Assembly (NCBI RefSeq): GCF_900450705.1
Contig: NZ_UGHK01000002.1
Coordinates: 62,001 to 126,000, forward strand
Origin: Avibacterium paragallinarum
Lineage (GTDB): Bacteria; Pseudomonadota; Gammaproteobacteria; Enterobacterales; Pasteurellaceae
DNA: 64,000 nt
Reading direction: 5' to 3'
The notes beneath the pieces were generated by a model. That model was given only the letters and a program-made list of their open reading frames with translations, made no database searches and was not told where the DNA came from. Each line of letters starts with the position of its first letter. The stretch's first letter is position 1. The translations under genes and the position numbers were made by a program. Positions 54,161 through 64,000 of the stretch are shown piece after piece.

Positions 54161-54257
54161 TATAGTCGTTTGATTTCAAAATAATACGGCGTTACATCGC
54201 CTTGCTGTACTGTCTGTGGATCAAAGCCTTGTCTTATTTTGAACTTAAACGACTATA
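54161..54257. repeat. 97-bp palindromic MITE-like repeat
   Basis: Ends are TATAGTCGTTT (54161-54171) and AAACGACTATA (54247-54257). The complementarity continues inward: ATTTCAAAATAA at 54173-54184 faces TTATTTTGAA. The centre has TACGGCGTTACATCGCCTTG and TACTGTCTGTGG. From memory it resembles a widespread Neisseria intergenic repeat with TATAGTGGATTAA ends and the same TACGGCGTTGC.. core. Non-coding; transposed in trans or RNA-coded role unknown. Confidence 0.6.
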
Positions 54258-54301
54258 AAATGATTGCACAACGAAGAATGCTAACGCTACGCAAAAAATA
54301 A

Positions 54302-54332
54302 AAAAATCGAGTTACCAATGTACTCGATTTTT
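54302..54332. terminator. Bidirectional terminator downstream of sbcB
   Basis: AAAAATCGAG (54302-54311) / CTCGATTTTT (54323-54332). Confidence 0.75.
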
Positions 54333-54377
54333 AAACTCGCGTTGTCAAATTGATTTATTTGTTACGTCATCACAAAT

Positions 54378-55799
54378 TTAGCCTAATAACTTCACTCCAT
54401 ATTCATAAATTTGCTGCAACAATGCCAATTTTTCAGGGTGATTTTGGTTTTCTTCCACAAGGTTTTGTAACTCTTGCTCAAATTGCACCGCACTTTTTTC
54501 TAGCTTGTTACGGCGGTATTTATCCCATCGCACCTGCTCTGCTCTGCTCAAAGTTTTATAGAAATGTCGCGCACGGTAATGGAATAACAACGCCTCTACC
54601 CGCTTATCTTGGAATGTTAGATTGTGTTCTGAGAGTTTTTCAGGCGGTAAATCACGCAAAATCGCCATATTATTTTTATCATTAATGCCAAAAAAGCCAC
54701 TGTATAATTCCGTTTCCACATTATCACTTGGCTCAAATACCCGCTCGTCAGTAAAAATTTGTAGCACTTTATCGCGAATTTCCGTATTTGCACGCAATTT
54801 CGCGAGATTATCCAAACAACGCTGGCGATCAATGCCTAAACGCTGAGCATTTTCAGGTAATAAGGTTTTCGCGGGGGCAAGAATTGGGCATTTATTAATA
54901 TGCACCAATTTTAACGGAACAGGTAAAATCCCTTGCTGTTCGAGTTCGGATTTTTTCGTGTATAAATGTTGCTGTAATTCGACCGCACTTTTACTCAGCA
55001 AATCCTCGATATTGCTATCTAAATCACAAACAATCACCGCATTTTTATTGGTTGGGTGCCACGCAAGCGGGGCGATCCAAGTGGTATTGCCACGATAATT
55101 CCCCAACATTCCTGAAACGTGAACTAAGGGGGTCATCGTCGCCGTATCAATCATTGCTTCAAGGGATTTTTTATCGCGATGTTCAAAGAAAAACTGGAAC
55201 AATCTCGGTTGTTTTTGCTTAATCAGCTTCGCCATTTCAATGGTGGCATACACATCAGCCATTGCATCGTGTGCATTGCTATGCTCTATTCCATTGGCTT
55301 TGGTGAGATTTTCCAAGCGGAATGAAGGCATTCCTGCGTCATCATAAACCCAATTTATTCCCTCAGGACGCAAAGCATAACAAGCCCGCACCAAATCCAA
55401 CAGATCCCAGCGAGAATTGCCGTTTTTCCAGCTATATTCATAGGGATCAATAAAGTTGCGGTAAAAAGTATAGCGGGTCATTTCGTCATCGTAACGAATA
55501 TTATTAAACCCCATTACGCAGGTGTTCGGCACGGAAAATTCTTGCAAAATTCGCTGAGCAAATTCCGGTTCGGGTAAGCCTTTTTCATTGCATTCTTGCG
55601 GTGTAATCCCCGTTACCATTACCGCACTGGGCGAAGGCAAATAATCATTGGTTTGCTTGCAATAAAACATCACAGGCTCGCCAATAATGTTGAAATCTTT
55701 ATCGGTACGAATGCCCGCAAACTGTGCGGGGCGATCCGTCGCGGGATTGATGCCGAAACTTTCGTAATCATAAATAAAAAAGCTGAAATCATCTTTCAT
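54378..55799 (-). CDS. sbcB: Exodeoxyribonuclease I
   Basis: A 473-residue ExoI. DEDDh exonuclease core: FFIYDYESFGINP (Asp-x-Glu), GFNNIRYDDEMTRYTFYRNF and HDAMADVYATIEMAKL. It digests single-stranded DNA 3' to 5' in mismatch repair and recombination. Complete. Confidence 0.96.
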   Translation of the reverse strand: MKDDFSFFIYDYESFGINPATDRPAQFAGIRTDKDFNIIGEPVMFYCKQTNDYLPSPSAVMVTGITPQECNEKGLPEPEFAQRILQEFSVPNTCVMGFNNIRYDDEMTRYTFYRNFIDPYEYSWKNGNSRWDLLDLVRACYALRPEGINWVYDDAGMPSFRLENLTKANGIEHSNAHDAMADVYATIEMAKLIKQKQPRLFQFFFEHRDKKSLEAMIDTATMTPLVHVSGMLGNYRGNTTWIAPLAWHPTNKNAVIVCDLDSNIEDLLSKSAVELQQHLYTKKSELEQQGILPVPLKLVHINKCPILAPAKTLLPENAQRLGIDRQRCLDNLAKLRANTEIRDKVLQIFTDERVFEPSDNVETELYSGFFGINDKNNMAILRDLPPEKLSEHNLTFQDKRVEALLFHYRARHFYKTLSRAEQVRWDKYRRNKLEKSAVQFEQELQNLVEENQNHPEKLALLQQIYEYGVKLLG

Positions 55800-55803
55800 T
55801 GTC

Positions 55804-56679
55804 TTACCTTGCTAAAAAAGGTTCTAAATAAAATAGGCTGAGGATAGCTAAAATACCAAGCACTATGCCTACCCCATTGATTTTACTTATTTTTTCTTTG
55901 AATATAACCACGCCGATAATTGCACCAAGGCAGATTACACCAACATTCATTCCAGCAAAAACAAATGTTGGGTTTTGGTTAAAGAATTGATGTGCTCGAA
56001 TATAAAATAGAATATTCATAAAATTCAAACTACCTAATATGATGCCGGCGAGCAAACTTGATAAATGCCATTGCGTGCGTTTTATTAATAAAAATACAAA
56101 CATTACACACATCGCTATTGTAAAGGCGATAAATAAAGTTGTAGGAAAGGCATTGCCCATTTTAGCAGTTTGTTTGAATAAAATATCAATCATACCGTAA
56201 CCTAGCCATACACTTAATAAACTCAGCCCACCCTTGATAGAAAGCTGATTTTGTCCGCGAGGCTTTTTGATCAAACAAAATAATGCGGAAAAGGCCAAAA
56301 TAAGGCTGATAACTCGAGCTAAATTAAGTGTTTCATCAAACAAAATAAAAGCGGATAAAATAGGAAGAAAAAGCGATAAGCGTTGAGCGGCATCAGCACG
56401 CACAATACCCGTAAGTTCCACTGCTTTTGACATAATGAGGAAAATACTCGGTAATAACAACCCGAGAGTGAGAAAAATTCCGCTATTTTCATTTTGAATA
56501 ATAAAATCAGTAAAACTCAGCCCTTGAAAATTAGGTATCAGTAAAAAATAGCTTAATAGTAGTGCAACCACATAATTAAAGGCAATAGATTGCTCAATTG
56601 CAACATTAAACCTTCTCGCTGTTTTCAACAATACGGAAACAGCAACACTACAAAGAATAGCAAGAAACAAATAATGCAT
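55804..56679 (-). CDS. EamA/DMT-family membrane transporter
   Basis: A 291-residue protein with about ten hydrophobic helices in two repeats (for example LFLAILCSVAVSVLL; FVFAGMNVGVICLGAIIGVVIFKE), the drug/metabolite transporter pattern. Substrate unknown. Four bases upstream of sbcB on the same strand. Confidence 0.85.
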   Translation of the reverse strand: MHYLFLAILCSVAVSVLLKTARRFNVAIEQSIAFNYVVALLLSYFLLIPNFQGLSFTDFIIQNENSGIFLTLGLLLPSIFLIMSKAVELTGIVRADAAQRLSLFLPILSAFILFDETLNLARVISLILAFSALFCLIKKPRGQNQLSIKGGLSLLSVWLGYGMIDILFKQTAKMGNAFPTTLFIAFTIAMCVMFVFLLIKRTQWHLSSLLAGIILGSLNFMNILFYIRAHQFFNQNPTFVFAGMNVGVICLGAIIGVVIFKEKISKINGVGIVLGILAILSLFYLEPFLAR

Positions 56680-56708
56680 TTTTGCTCCGTAAATTCAGAA
56701 GGAGAAAT

Positions 56709-56749
56709 AAAGTGCGGTCGAAAAATAAGAGAATTTTATACCGCACTTT
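56709..56749. terminator. Inverted uptake-word pair, mukB terminator
   Basis: AAAGTGCGGT (56709-56718) / ACCGCACTTT (56740-56749), eight bases after the mukB stop on the minus strand. Confidence 0.7.
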
Positions 56750-56756
56750 GATTAAG

Positions 56757-59700
56757 TTAGGTGTTTACGCCGAAGCCTCGCAAGCCAACAACGTGAACTT
56801 GCTCTTGGTTGCCTGAAATTTTCCGCACCAGTTTATAGGTTGTACCTTTCTCTGGGCTGATATTTTCAGGGGCAGCAATGAGTAATTGCATATCCAAGCG
56901 AGAGCAAAGCTCAAATAAGGTGGAGATGGATTTGCCGTCTAAACGTGCCGCTTCGTCAAGGAATAGCAAGCGACAAGGCACGATGTCTTTACCACGAATA
57001 CGGCGGCTTTCTTCTTCCCAACTTTGCACCACCATTAGCAAGATCGACATACCCGTACCGATGGCTTCTCCGGTGGATAATGCGCCACTTTCTGCACGCA
57101 ACCAGCCGTCTGCACCGCGGAATACTTCCACTTCGAGATCGAGGTAATTACGGTAGTCAAGCAACTCTTCGCCGATGGTTTGGGCGGTACGTTGCCCCAT
57201 ATCAATATGCGGATTTAATCGCTGATACAGCTTCGCAATGGCTTCCGAGAACGTAATGCGATTATCGCTAAACAGATCTTGATATTCTTCTTGATGACCG
57301 GACAAGGCATCAAGCAACATTGCGTGGGTATCGCGAATATTCACCACTAAACGCACGGATTTCACTTGTCCAAAGGCGATGTTTTGTAACCCTTGGTTCA
57401 GCATACGAATGCGATTTTGCTCACGTTGAATGGTTTTTCGCATAATATTCGCCACACTTTCAGAGCTGATCGCCAATTTTTTCTCGCGACTTGTCAATTC
57501 TGCGGTCAAACGAGAAAGTTCAATTTCCATTTGCTCAATGGCATCAATCGGATCTTCTGTTTTGATGATGTCTTGGCGAATCCGCTCACGCAAATGCTGA
57601 TACACCGCAATAAAGAACCGCACTTTGTTTTCTGGCTTGCGATTATCTTCTGATGAACGCAAGGCATCACGCAGATATTCATTATCCGCCACGGCGGTTC
57701 GCAATGCCCCAAGGGCTTTATCTGACATTGAACGCAATTCATCAGCAGAAAGATAGGCTAATTCACGGCGGTTCAAGCGTTTTTCCACATCACTATTACG
57801 AGATAAATGCAACACTACGCACCAGCTTGCTTTCATTGCCACCACAAGTTCACGCTGTGTTTTGTAATCACGCTCCGCTTTGCGAATACGGCGGTTTAGG
57901 TTTTCGCTTTCACTTTCGATAAGCGTTAATTGTTTTTCTAAATAACGGCGGCGGTTACGCACGGTTGAAAGCTGTTGCGAAAGCTCATCACGGCGGGCTT
58001 GTGCACGTTGCTCTGCCCCCTCATCAGCACGCACGCCAAGCTGGTTGATTTCTTCCAACAGTTCATTAAGCACCTTATTTTTTTCTTCATAAGAGCTGCG
58101 TAATTCAATGTACACTTGGTTGTATTGAGCAAAACGAATTTGTTTTTGCCGCACTTGTTCACGCTGTTGCTCACGCTGTTGCTGTACTTGCTCTAAACGC
58201 TGACGCAACTGTTCGTTTAGCTCGGAGGTTTCTGATTGTACGCTGTCTTTATAATCAAAATGGGCTTTGCGTTGCGCCACATCTGCTAGGGCAAAAACTC
58301 GCATTTGCACTTGTTTTTGCTGAGTAACCGCGTGATCGTATTCCGCTTTTAACCGCTCATAATTTTCGGGATCACTTTGTAAAGAATTGGCAATCGGTTC
58401 AAGCTGTGACAATGTAACGCCATATTGACGAATGAAATGTTCGTCTTGCTCCGCTAAATCCAACTGCTCACGGCATTCTTCAATGCGATCGATTAAACTT
58501 TCATCATCAAGTAAATTTAATTGCGGAATGAGTTTATTGAGTAGCTGTAATTTTTCTTTTGCCCCGTCTAACTTAATACGAAGTTGTTGCTCGGTGCTGC
58601 TAAACAGCCCTAATTCCCGCTCAATTTCCGTTTGTTCACGGCGAATTTCTGCCATTAATTCTTCAGGATTTGGCTGGAACGCTAAAGCAAGATGTAAGCC
58701 CACAAACTGGCTGAAATGTTCGTGTAAACGCTGGCATTTTTGCACATCAAAAGCACATTCTGCGTATTGCTCTGATATTTCATCACGCTCAATGTGTAAT
58801 TGCTCAAGGCGTTTTTCCCGTGCAGCTCGCCCAAATAATGGAATTTCAGGGAATTTAGAATAACGTAACTGACGATCCGAAACCTGAACCACTACGCCTA
58901 ATTCTAATTCCTGTGCGGATAACACATTGTCATCAAAAGCACTTGGATCGCCCTCAATCAGATACAAATCATCAGGGCAATCATCAAGTTGAGCTAATTG
59001 GGCTTTCACCGCTTCCAGATCACGCACCACAATGGCGTGGCGAGCGGGGCCATATAATGCCGAGAAATAAGGTGCGTCATCAATCGGCACATCATCATAA
59101 AGTTCAGAAAGCAACACACCGCCAAACCGCTCAGCAAGCACATTCAAACGCGGATCTTCCGAGCCATCGGGCTGATTTAAACGCGAAATTTGCTCATCAA
59201 GTTGCTGGCGTTTTTGCTCAAGCTGATCCCGTTTAATCGTCAATTCACGCTCTTTTACTAACAGCGATTGCATAAAATTCATTACATCTTTGCTGTCTTC
59301 AAAGCGGGAATGGCTTTGCTCTTGCAAACGCTCTAAGGCAGATTGTGCGGTCAGCCACGCTGGAGCTTTAGTGGCATTCTCGTTATAACGGGCGTTTAAT
59401 TGCTCGCGTTTTTGGCGTAATGTCGAACGTTGCTCAACCTGTTCAGATAATTCTTCATTGAGCTCTTCGACCAAATTTTCTTGCTCAGCATAGTAGGCTT
59501 CAATGTCGTCCGCATTTTCCAGTTGCAATTCCGCACGTTGATTAAATTCCCTTAATAAACGCACAGAACTTTGTTGTTGTTGATAACGTTGCTCTAATTC
59601 GTGCAATTTGCTACGCAGTTGAGGCGTTTGCTGAGCTTGCACTTTTTGGCTTGGATATTCACGCAATAAGGCTTTCGCACTTTCCCACGCCGCTGAGCGA

Positions 59701-61268
59701 GGCATTTCACCGGCAATTTGGCAAACCAGTTGATAAGCTTTATCAAATTGCGATTTTGCCATTTCAGAGATAGACATTTTTTGTTCTAGCTCTAAGACCT
59801 TGTTGGTGAGATCCTCTGCCTGTGCAGCAAATTCGGCGTGGTAATCTTCCACGTTTTTAGTGGAAAGATCCGCTAAACCGCAAAGGGTTTTCGCTTTTTC
59901 AAGAGCCTGAATGGCTTGTTGATATTGCAAACCTCGAGTTTGTTGGGCATCGAGGGCTTGTTGATAGTCCGCTAGTTGCCCACGCAGTTGATCCACTTCT
60001 TGCTCATACTGCTCTAATTGGGCTTGGCTTTCTTCGTGCTGCTCACTCGCCTCTTCCACAACAAATTTTTGTTCTTCTAATTTTTCGCGTAAACTTTCCA
60101 CGTCCTCTTGATAACGAGAAATTTTTTCTTGATGACGTAGTGCATTTAACACTAAATTGAGATGATCCACCGCACTTTGGTGATCCACCTCTAAGGTTTG
60201 CTCATTGTCATTAAGCTCAGCCAATTCGCGGCTGAAATCTACTAAACGATGTTGCGATAAATCCCGCTCAGATTTGGCTAAATACCATTCTTTACGATGA
60301 GCCAATGCCGATTCCACATTTCCACGGCGTTCGTTAGCATTACGCATATAGTCCGATGCCACATAGTTTGTGGTTTCGGTGATGAGATGTTTAAACAAAT
60401 CACGATCGGATTGGGTAACCTTAATGGCTTCAAGGGTCATTCGGTTTTCACGCAACGCACTTTCCATATCTTGGAAGGCTTTACGCACGCCCAAATTTTC
60501 GGGCAATAAGTAATCACGCAAAGAACGGGTGATCGCACTGGAAATCCCCCCGTAAAGGGAAGCTTCGATCAATTTATAAAACTTGCTTCGATCTGATGAA
60601 GAGCGTAATCGTTTCGGGATAATACCGAGATCAAACATCATTCCGTGATAATCGGTGATGGAATGATATTGCTTAAATTGTCCGCCTTCGGCTTCCATTT
60701 TCTCTTTTAATTCATTGAGCGTTAGCACGCGTGCTTGGCGTTCATTGACGGTTTCGGTAAACACGGCGGTTGGGGTAACAGACAGTGGTAAACCTTGAAT
60801 AGAAAAGGTTTTAATGTCCACTTTTTTATCGCGTCCTGCCACTTGTTGCAGCCTTGCCCCCACTAAAACACGTTGATGACGTGAGTTCACCGCATCTAAC
60901 ACCGCATAACACACACCTGGTTTTAATTTCCCGTGTAGCCCTTTATCCCGCGAGCCTGAGGTCGCTCCCGCTTCAGTGGTGTTGCGGAAATGTAAAAGGG
61001 TTAAATCAGGAATCAGTGCAGTAACAAAACCTGCCATTGTGGTGGATTTCCCTGCCCCGTTTCCCCCTGATAAGGTGGTAACGAGTTCGTCTAAATCAAA
61101 AGTGCGGGCGAAAAAACCGTTCCAGTTAATTAGGGTAAGGGAGCGGAATTTTCCTCGCTCAACGCTTTGTGAAGTGGCGACAAGGCTTTCTTGTGCGTTT
61201 TCTGCCTGTTCCGTTTCTTGATCGACAAGGGTTAAATCATCATTTTCTAATTCAAATTCCTTCGACAT
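56757..61268 (-). CDS. mukB: Chromosome partition protein MukB
   Basis: A 1503-residue SMC-like condensin. Walker [10 protein letters not shown] at residues 68-76, long coiled coils interrupted by a hinge (about residues 670-800, [28 protein letters not shown]), and the C-terminal head with [14 protein letters not shown] signature and [11 protein letters not shown] Walker B. The start overlaps the mukE stop (TAATG). The N-terminus has about 35 residues ahead of the conserved [16 protein letters not shown]. It compacts and segregates the chromosome with MukEF. Confidence 0.97.
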   Translation of the reverse strand: MSKEFELENDDLTLVDQETEQAENAQESLVATSQSVERGKFRSLTLINWNGFFARTFDLDELVTTLSGGNGAGKSTTMAGFVTALIPDLTLLHFRNTTEAGATSGSRDKGLHGKLKPGVCYAVLDAVNSRHQRVLVGARLQQVAGRDKKVDIKTFSIQGLPLSVTPTAVFTETVNERQARVLTLNELKEKMEAEGGQFKQYHSITDYHGMMFDLGIIPKRLRSSSDRSKFYKLIEASLYGGISSAITRSLRDYLLPENLGVRKAFQDMESALRENRMTLEAIKVTQSDRDLFKHLITETTNYVASDYMRNANERRGNVESALAHRKEWYLAKSERDLSQHRLVDFSRELAELNDNEQTLEVDHQSAVDHLNLVLNALRHQEKISRYQEDVESLREKLEEQKFVVEEASEQHEESQAQLEQYEQEVDQLRGQLADYQQALDAQQTRGLQYQQAIQALEKAKTLCGLADLSTKNVEDYHAEFAAQAEDLTNKVLELEQKMSISEMAKSQFDKAYQLVCQIAGEMPRSAAWESAKALLREYPSQKVQAQQTPQLRSKLHELEQRYQQQQSSVRLLREFNQRAELQLENADDIEAYYAEQENLVEELNEELSEQVEQRSTLRQKREQLNARYNENATKAPAWLTAQSALERLQEQSHSRFEDSKDVMNFMQSLLVKERELTIKRDQLEQKRQQLDEQISRLNQPDGSEDPRLNVLAERFGGVLLSELYDDVPIDDAPYFSALYGPARHAIVVRDLEAVKAQLAQLDDCPDDLYLIEGDPSAFDDNVLSAQELELGVVVQVSDRQLRYSKFPEIPLFGRAAREKRLEQLHIERDEISEQYAECAFDVQKCQRLHEHFSQFVGLHLALAFQPNPEELMAEIRREQTEIERELGLFSSTEQQLRIKLDGAKEKLQLLNKLIPQLNLLDDESLIDRIEECREQLDLAEQDEHFIRQYGVTLSQLEPIANSLQSDPENYERLKAEYDHAVTQQKQVQMRVFALADVAQRKAHFDYKDSVQSETSELNEQLRQRLEQVQQQREQQREQVRQKQIRFAQYNQVYIELRSSYEEKNKVLNELLEEINQLGVRADEGAEQRAQARRDELSQQLSTVRNRRRYLEKQLTLIESESENLNRRIRKAERDYKTQRELVVAMKASWCVVLHLSRNSDVEKRLNRRELAYLSADELRSMSDKALGALRTAVADNEYLRDALRSSEDNRKPENKVRFFIAVYQHLRERIRQDIIKTEDPIDAIEQMEIELSRLTAELTSREKKLAISSESVANIMRKTIQREQNRIRMLNQGLQNIAFGQVKSVRLVVNIRDTHAMLLDALSGHQEEYQDLFSDNRITFSEAIAKLYQRLNPHIDMGQRTAQTIGEELLDYRNYLDLEVEVFRGADGWLRAESGALSTGEAIGTGMSILLMVVQSWEEESRRIRGKDIVPCRLLFLDEAARLDGKSISTLFELCSRLDMQLLIAAPENISPEKGTTYKLVRKISGNQEQVHVVGLRGFGVNT

Positions 61269-61984
61269 TATTCTTCCCCTTCTTCATCAATTTCTTCAAA
61301 TTCGTCATTTTTTAGCACCGCACTTTTCTCTTCTTGTAAAGACTGTGGCGTTGCCGCTTCTCCCTCGCGGATCAAGCGTAATTGGGCTTCCATTGGGTCA
61401 TCACCTGCACGCACTTCTGCCCCAAAACGAAACACCGCTTCAGAAATAACAAATTTACCGCTATGTTGTTCGCCCACTGTTGAAATCATACCCAAACGGC
61501 GTAAGCGATTTAATGCTGCACGCACTTTCTCGGCAAGTTTTTGCTTATCCAAATCTGATCCCGAAGAACGTTGATTAACCGCCTTGAGCAATTTGTTTTC
61601 ATCGGCGAGATTTAACAATTCATCATACACTTCTTGCGTGCTGAAAATTCCTTGCTGAGCAAGGCGTTCAGGGCTTAAATACAAATAGCACAACACTTTC
61701 CCCACCAACATTTCTAATTCAGATAGTATCGAACGTGCAATCAGCGTGGTCGCTTTAGGACGCAAATAGAAAAAGCCCTCAGGTGCACGGATTAATTCCA
61801 CATTATAACGGCGATAAAAATGATCCAGCTCGTGCTGAAAATCCATCAAAAAGGCGTGATTGTCTAATTGCTCCAGACTAATATGTCGCCCCGCACGCAA
61901 CTGGCTATCTACCACAGGAAAAAGTGGATTAGCAATGGCTTGGGCTAATTTGGCTGGGATAATGTCTTGAATATTATCAATCAT
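61268..61984 (-). CDS. mukE: Chromosome partition protein MukE
   Basis: A 238-residue Muk[29 protein letters not shown]-like [32 protein letters not shown]. It bridges MukF and MukB. In relatives it follows mukF directly. Here it starts 11 bases after a methyltransferase stop, with only a weak AGAG ribosome binding site. Confidence 0.95.
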   Translation of the reverse strand: MIDNIQDIIPAKLAQAIANPLFPVVDSQLRAGRHISLEQLDNHAFLMDFQHELDHFYRRYNVELIRAPEGFFYLRPKATTLIARSILSELEMLVGKVLCYLYLSPERLAQQGIFSTQEVYDELLNLADENKLLKAVNQRSSGSDLDKQKLAEKVRAALNRLRRLGMISTVGEQHSGKFVISEAVFRFGAEVRAGDDPMEAQLRLIREGEAATPQSLQEEKSAVLKNDEFEEIDEEGEE

Positions 61985-61995
61985 ATTTTTCTCTA

Positions 61996-63030
61996 CTAAA
62001 AATCTAAAAATAGTTGTTGATTAAGATTTTTTCTTGATACTAATGTAAGTTGAGAAATACTTTTTTCTGCAATAAAAGATTCATTTCTCTTTATGTGCAT
62101 TTTCTCAATATGGCAAATCGCGTTTTTGATCTCCATTGCAATAGCTTTTATAACTGGCACACATACACTATTACCAAATTGTTTATAAGCTTGAGCATCT
62201 GAAACAGGAATAATAAAATTTTCAGGGAATCCTTGTAATCTAGAAGCTTCTTTAGGCGTAAGCTTTCGAGGATTTTTACCTACCTGCTCAATTAATATCT
62301 CACTACCGTCTTTATAATACCGTGCTGAAATAGTATTGGTATATTCTGAATTATGATTAAACAAACCATAGCCAAAGCCTTTTCCATTCTTTTTATTTTC
62401 TTCTTTTCTGCGTTGATGCCCAGCCCATAATCGATCCGATATTGTATATTTGCTATCTACTTCTTTTTCTAAAATATCCCCCACTTTAGTATCTCGATTT
62501 AGTGGTTTTGGAAAACAGAAAGAAAGGCTATGATCTAAAAAGCCTACTAAATATACTCTTTCTCTATTTTGAGGGATACCAAAATCTCTGGCACGCAATA
62601 CATCAACATAAACTTTATAACCAGCTAATTGTAAATGCTCCAATATTATCTTTAGCGTATTACCGTTATCATGACCTTTTAGCTGCTTAACATTTTCAAG
62701 TAAAAATATTTGGGGTTTTTTTGCCAGTAAAATTCGTTCTATATCAAAAAATAATGTTCCTCTTGTATCAGAGAAACCTTTCTTCAATCCTGCTTGTGAA
62801 AAAGGTTGACATGGAAACCCCGCCAATAATAAATCATGATCGGGTATTTCTAGCTCATTTATTTTCGTAATATCTCCAGCGACTGGTTCATTGCCAAAGT
62901 TTGTTTGGTAGGTTTTTATAGCATATTTATCGATTTCTGAAGAAAACACACAACGTGCATCATTAAAAACTTGTTCTATCCCTAAACGAATTCCACCAAT
63001 TCCAGCAAAAAGATCAATAAATTTAAGCAT
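61996..63030 (-). CDS. DNA (cytosine-5-)-methyltransferase of a type II restriction-modification system
   Basis: A 344-residue C5 methyltransferase: motif [15 protein letters not shown], catalytic PCQ ([11 protein letters not shown], Cys74), ENV (LLENVKQL), [11 protein letters not shown] and the C-terminal [10 protein letters not shown]. The target-recognition region (residues about 180-270) sets an unknown specificity. ATG 63030 is chosen because GGAG lies upstream and [10 protein letters not shown] is the usual N-terminus. It starts one base after the endonuclease stop. Confidence 0.93.
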   Translation of the reverse strand: MLKFIDLFAGIGGIRLGIEQVFNDARCVFSSEIDKYAIKTYQTNFGNEPVAGDITKINELEIPDHDLLLAGFPCQPFSQAGLKKGFSDTRGTLFFDIERILLAKKPQIFLLENVKQLKGHDNGNTLKIILEHLQLAGYKVYVDVLRARDFGIPQNRERVYLVGFLDHSLSFCFPKPLNRDTKVGDILEKEVDSKYTISDRLWAGHQRRKEENKKNGKGFGYGLFNHNSEYTNTISARYYKDGSEILIEQVGKNPRKLTPKEASRLQGFPENFIIPVSDAQAYKQFGNSVCVPVIKAIAMEIKNAICHIEKMHIKRNESFIAEKSISQLTLVSRKNLNQQLFLDF

Positions 63031-63031
63031 C

Positions 63032-63931
63032 TTATTTACTCCAATAATGTTGAATTGTAGAAATTTCTTCAAAAAAATAAGTTTCAAAATCAATGATACT
63101 TCTCTTGTCTTTTAGATGAGATTGCTTTTTTACATAATCCAAAACAACTAATACAATATTATGAGTTCCCATTTGTATTGCTTTACTTTCCGAAATATCA
63201 TCATCTACAGTTAATAAATAAATGTTAGGAATATTAGAGCGACTAACCTCTTCAACAACTTCTTGCCAACGTTCTCGGAGTGTTGTTTTCATTGAGCCAA
63301 TAATTGTCTTGTCCCTACGCTCATTAAATGCTTCAACACTCGGTAAAATAGAATCAACAACTTTTCCTAATCCTAAAGACGAAAAACATTTTTTTCCTAC
63401 TTTAGTTTGAGAATCAAAAGAATAATTAAAATATTCATATAAATAGTAAATAATTCCTTCAAATGTCTTGCCTGCTCTTGAACGTCTTGATTGAGTATTG
63501 CTTAAGCAAAGCTGATAAATATAGGGGCTAATATGAGTTGCATAATCGCCAACTAAATTAACTAATCTTTTTCTTATTTCTTCAGAATCTTGAATATTTT
63601 CATTAATTAATTTATCTGTCAGTATTTTGATAACCTCTTTAGGAGTATCAAATTTTGAACTAATCTCTTTTAAAATAACACCATTAAAAATAGCTTCTTC
63701 TTTTAAATATTCATTATATGCAAATTCTCTCAGATATATAATAACTTGAGAAATTTTCTTATCTTGTAACCATTTTTCTACTTTTTTACTATGTTCTTTT
63801 GTTGCTTTTTTGGCATTGTCTTTAGGGCTGGAGATTAATTCATTCCTCTTAGTTTTAATAAAGTTAGAGAACTCCTTCTCTTCTTTTTCCGATAATTTAA
63901 TTAATATTTCTAGATCTTCTTGTTTTGCCAC
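63032..63931 (-). CDS. Type II restriction endonuclease, EcoRII C-domain-like
   Basis: A 299-residue protein. SRRSRAGKTFEGIIYYLYEYF, VVDSILPSVEAFNERR and IGSMKTTLRERWQEVVEE resemble the catalytic domain of EcoRII: E158, D193, K215 and R221 are the likely active-site set, with the K-to-R spacing as in EcoRII. It should cut sites that the partner methyltransferase protects. GTG start at 63931 with AAGGAA upstream. The gene is clearly more AT-rich than its neighbours, a sign of transfer. Confidence 0.82.
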   Translation of the reverse strand: MAKQEDLEILIKLSEKEEKEFSNFIKTKRNELISSPKDNAKKATKEHSKKVEKWLQDKKISQVIIYLREFAYNEYLKEEAIFNGVILKEISSKFDTPKEVIKILTDKLINENIQDSEEIRKRLVNLVGDYATHISPYIYQLCLSNTQSRRSRAGKTFEGIIYYLYEYFNYSFDSQTKVGKKCFSSLGLGKVVDSILPSVEAFNERRDKTIIGSMKTTLRERWQEVVEEVSRSNIPNIYLLTVDDDISESKAIQMGTHNIVLVVLDYVKKQSHLKDKRSIIDFETYFFEEISTIQHYWSK

Positions 63932-63943
63932 TATCTATTCCTT

Positions 63944-64000
63944 TCAATTATACTCATCAATTCGATGGGCTTGCACTTCTGCCCCTTGTTGGTTAATGGC
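63944..64000 (-). CDS. mukF: MukF, C-terminal end
   Basis: The minus frame from the right edge encodes INQQGAEVQAHRIDEYN and stops at 63944-63946. Position upstream of mukE and mukB and on the same strand makes it the 3' end of mukF, the kleisin of the condensin. Only 18 codons are visible. Confidence 0.7.
   Translation of the reverse strand, partial: AINQQGAEVQAHRIDEYN

Noticed and set aside
57393-59236. Several plus-strand frames opposite mukB
   Set aside because: They are antisense shadows of a long conserved gene.
1-64000. CRISPR array or rRNA genes
   Set aside because: No regularly spaced direct repeats with unique spacers and no rRNA sequence were seen.

Overview
The window is a Pasteurellaceae chromosome segment. 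The Hin-type DNA uptake word AAGTGCGGT and its complement occur many times, often as inverted pairs forming intergenic hairpins. The tmRNA encodes the tag ANDEQYALAA, and the housekeeping genes (sspAB, rplM-rpsI, mukFEB, glgBXCAP) are of gamma-proteobacterial Haemophilus/Pasteurella/Avibacterium type. I cannot fix the genus from sequence alone.

Region 1 (1-25247) is the right part of a transposable (Mu-like) prophage whose left part lies outside the window. The head module is Mu-like: DUF3486 small terminase, TerL, DUF935 portal, MuF, gpG, protease with nested scaffold, major head. The tail module is P2-like: sheath FI, tube FII, E/E', tape measure, U, X, D, V, W, J, I, fibre, fibre chaperone. 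After the tail come a Com zinc-finger protein and a Hia5/Hin1523-type non-specific adenine methyltransferase in the Mu com-mom position. The right end is visible at base level: two contiguous 22-bp repeats and terminal CA at 25247. It sits inside malQ, whose reading frame resumes at 25248.

Region 2 (25248-35654) is the glycogen cluster malQ'-glgB-glgX-glgC-glgA-glgP. Synthesis and branching genes look intact. malQ is split by the prophage and glgP has a frameshift.

Region 3 (35.7-47.6 kb) has dinB with an upstream LexA box, htpX, an insertion-sequence cluster (two IS1016/IS1595-type families, IS110 with a structured leader, IS150-like IS3), epmC, an orphan ABC ATPase, a TacA/TacT-like toxin-antitoxin pair with a palindromic promoter, ppnN, queF and a vapD gene split by an IS with an 8-bp target duplication.

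Region 4 (47.6-56.7 kb) holds a DUF2310 gene, yqcC-truC, rplM-rpsI with promoter and leader, sspAB, a DUF2726 gene, tmRNA with a clear promoter, a 97-bp palindromic MITE-like repeat, sbcB and an EamA transporter.

Region 5 (56.7-64 kb) is the mukF-mukE-mukB condensin operon on the minus strand. A two-gene restriction-modification system (EcoRII-like endonuclease plus C5-cytosine methyltransferase) is inserted precisely between mukF and mukE.
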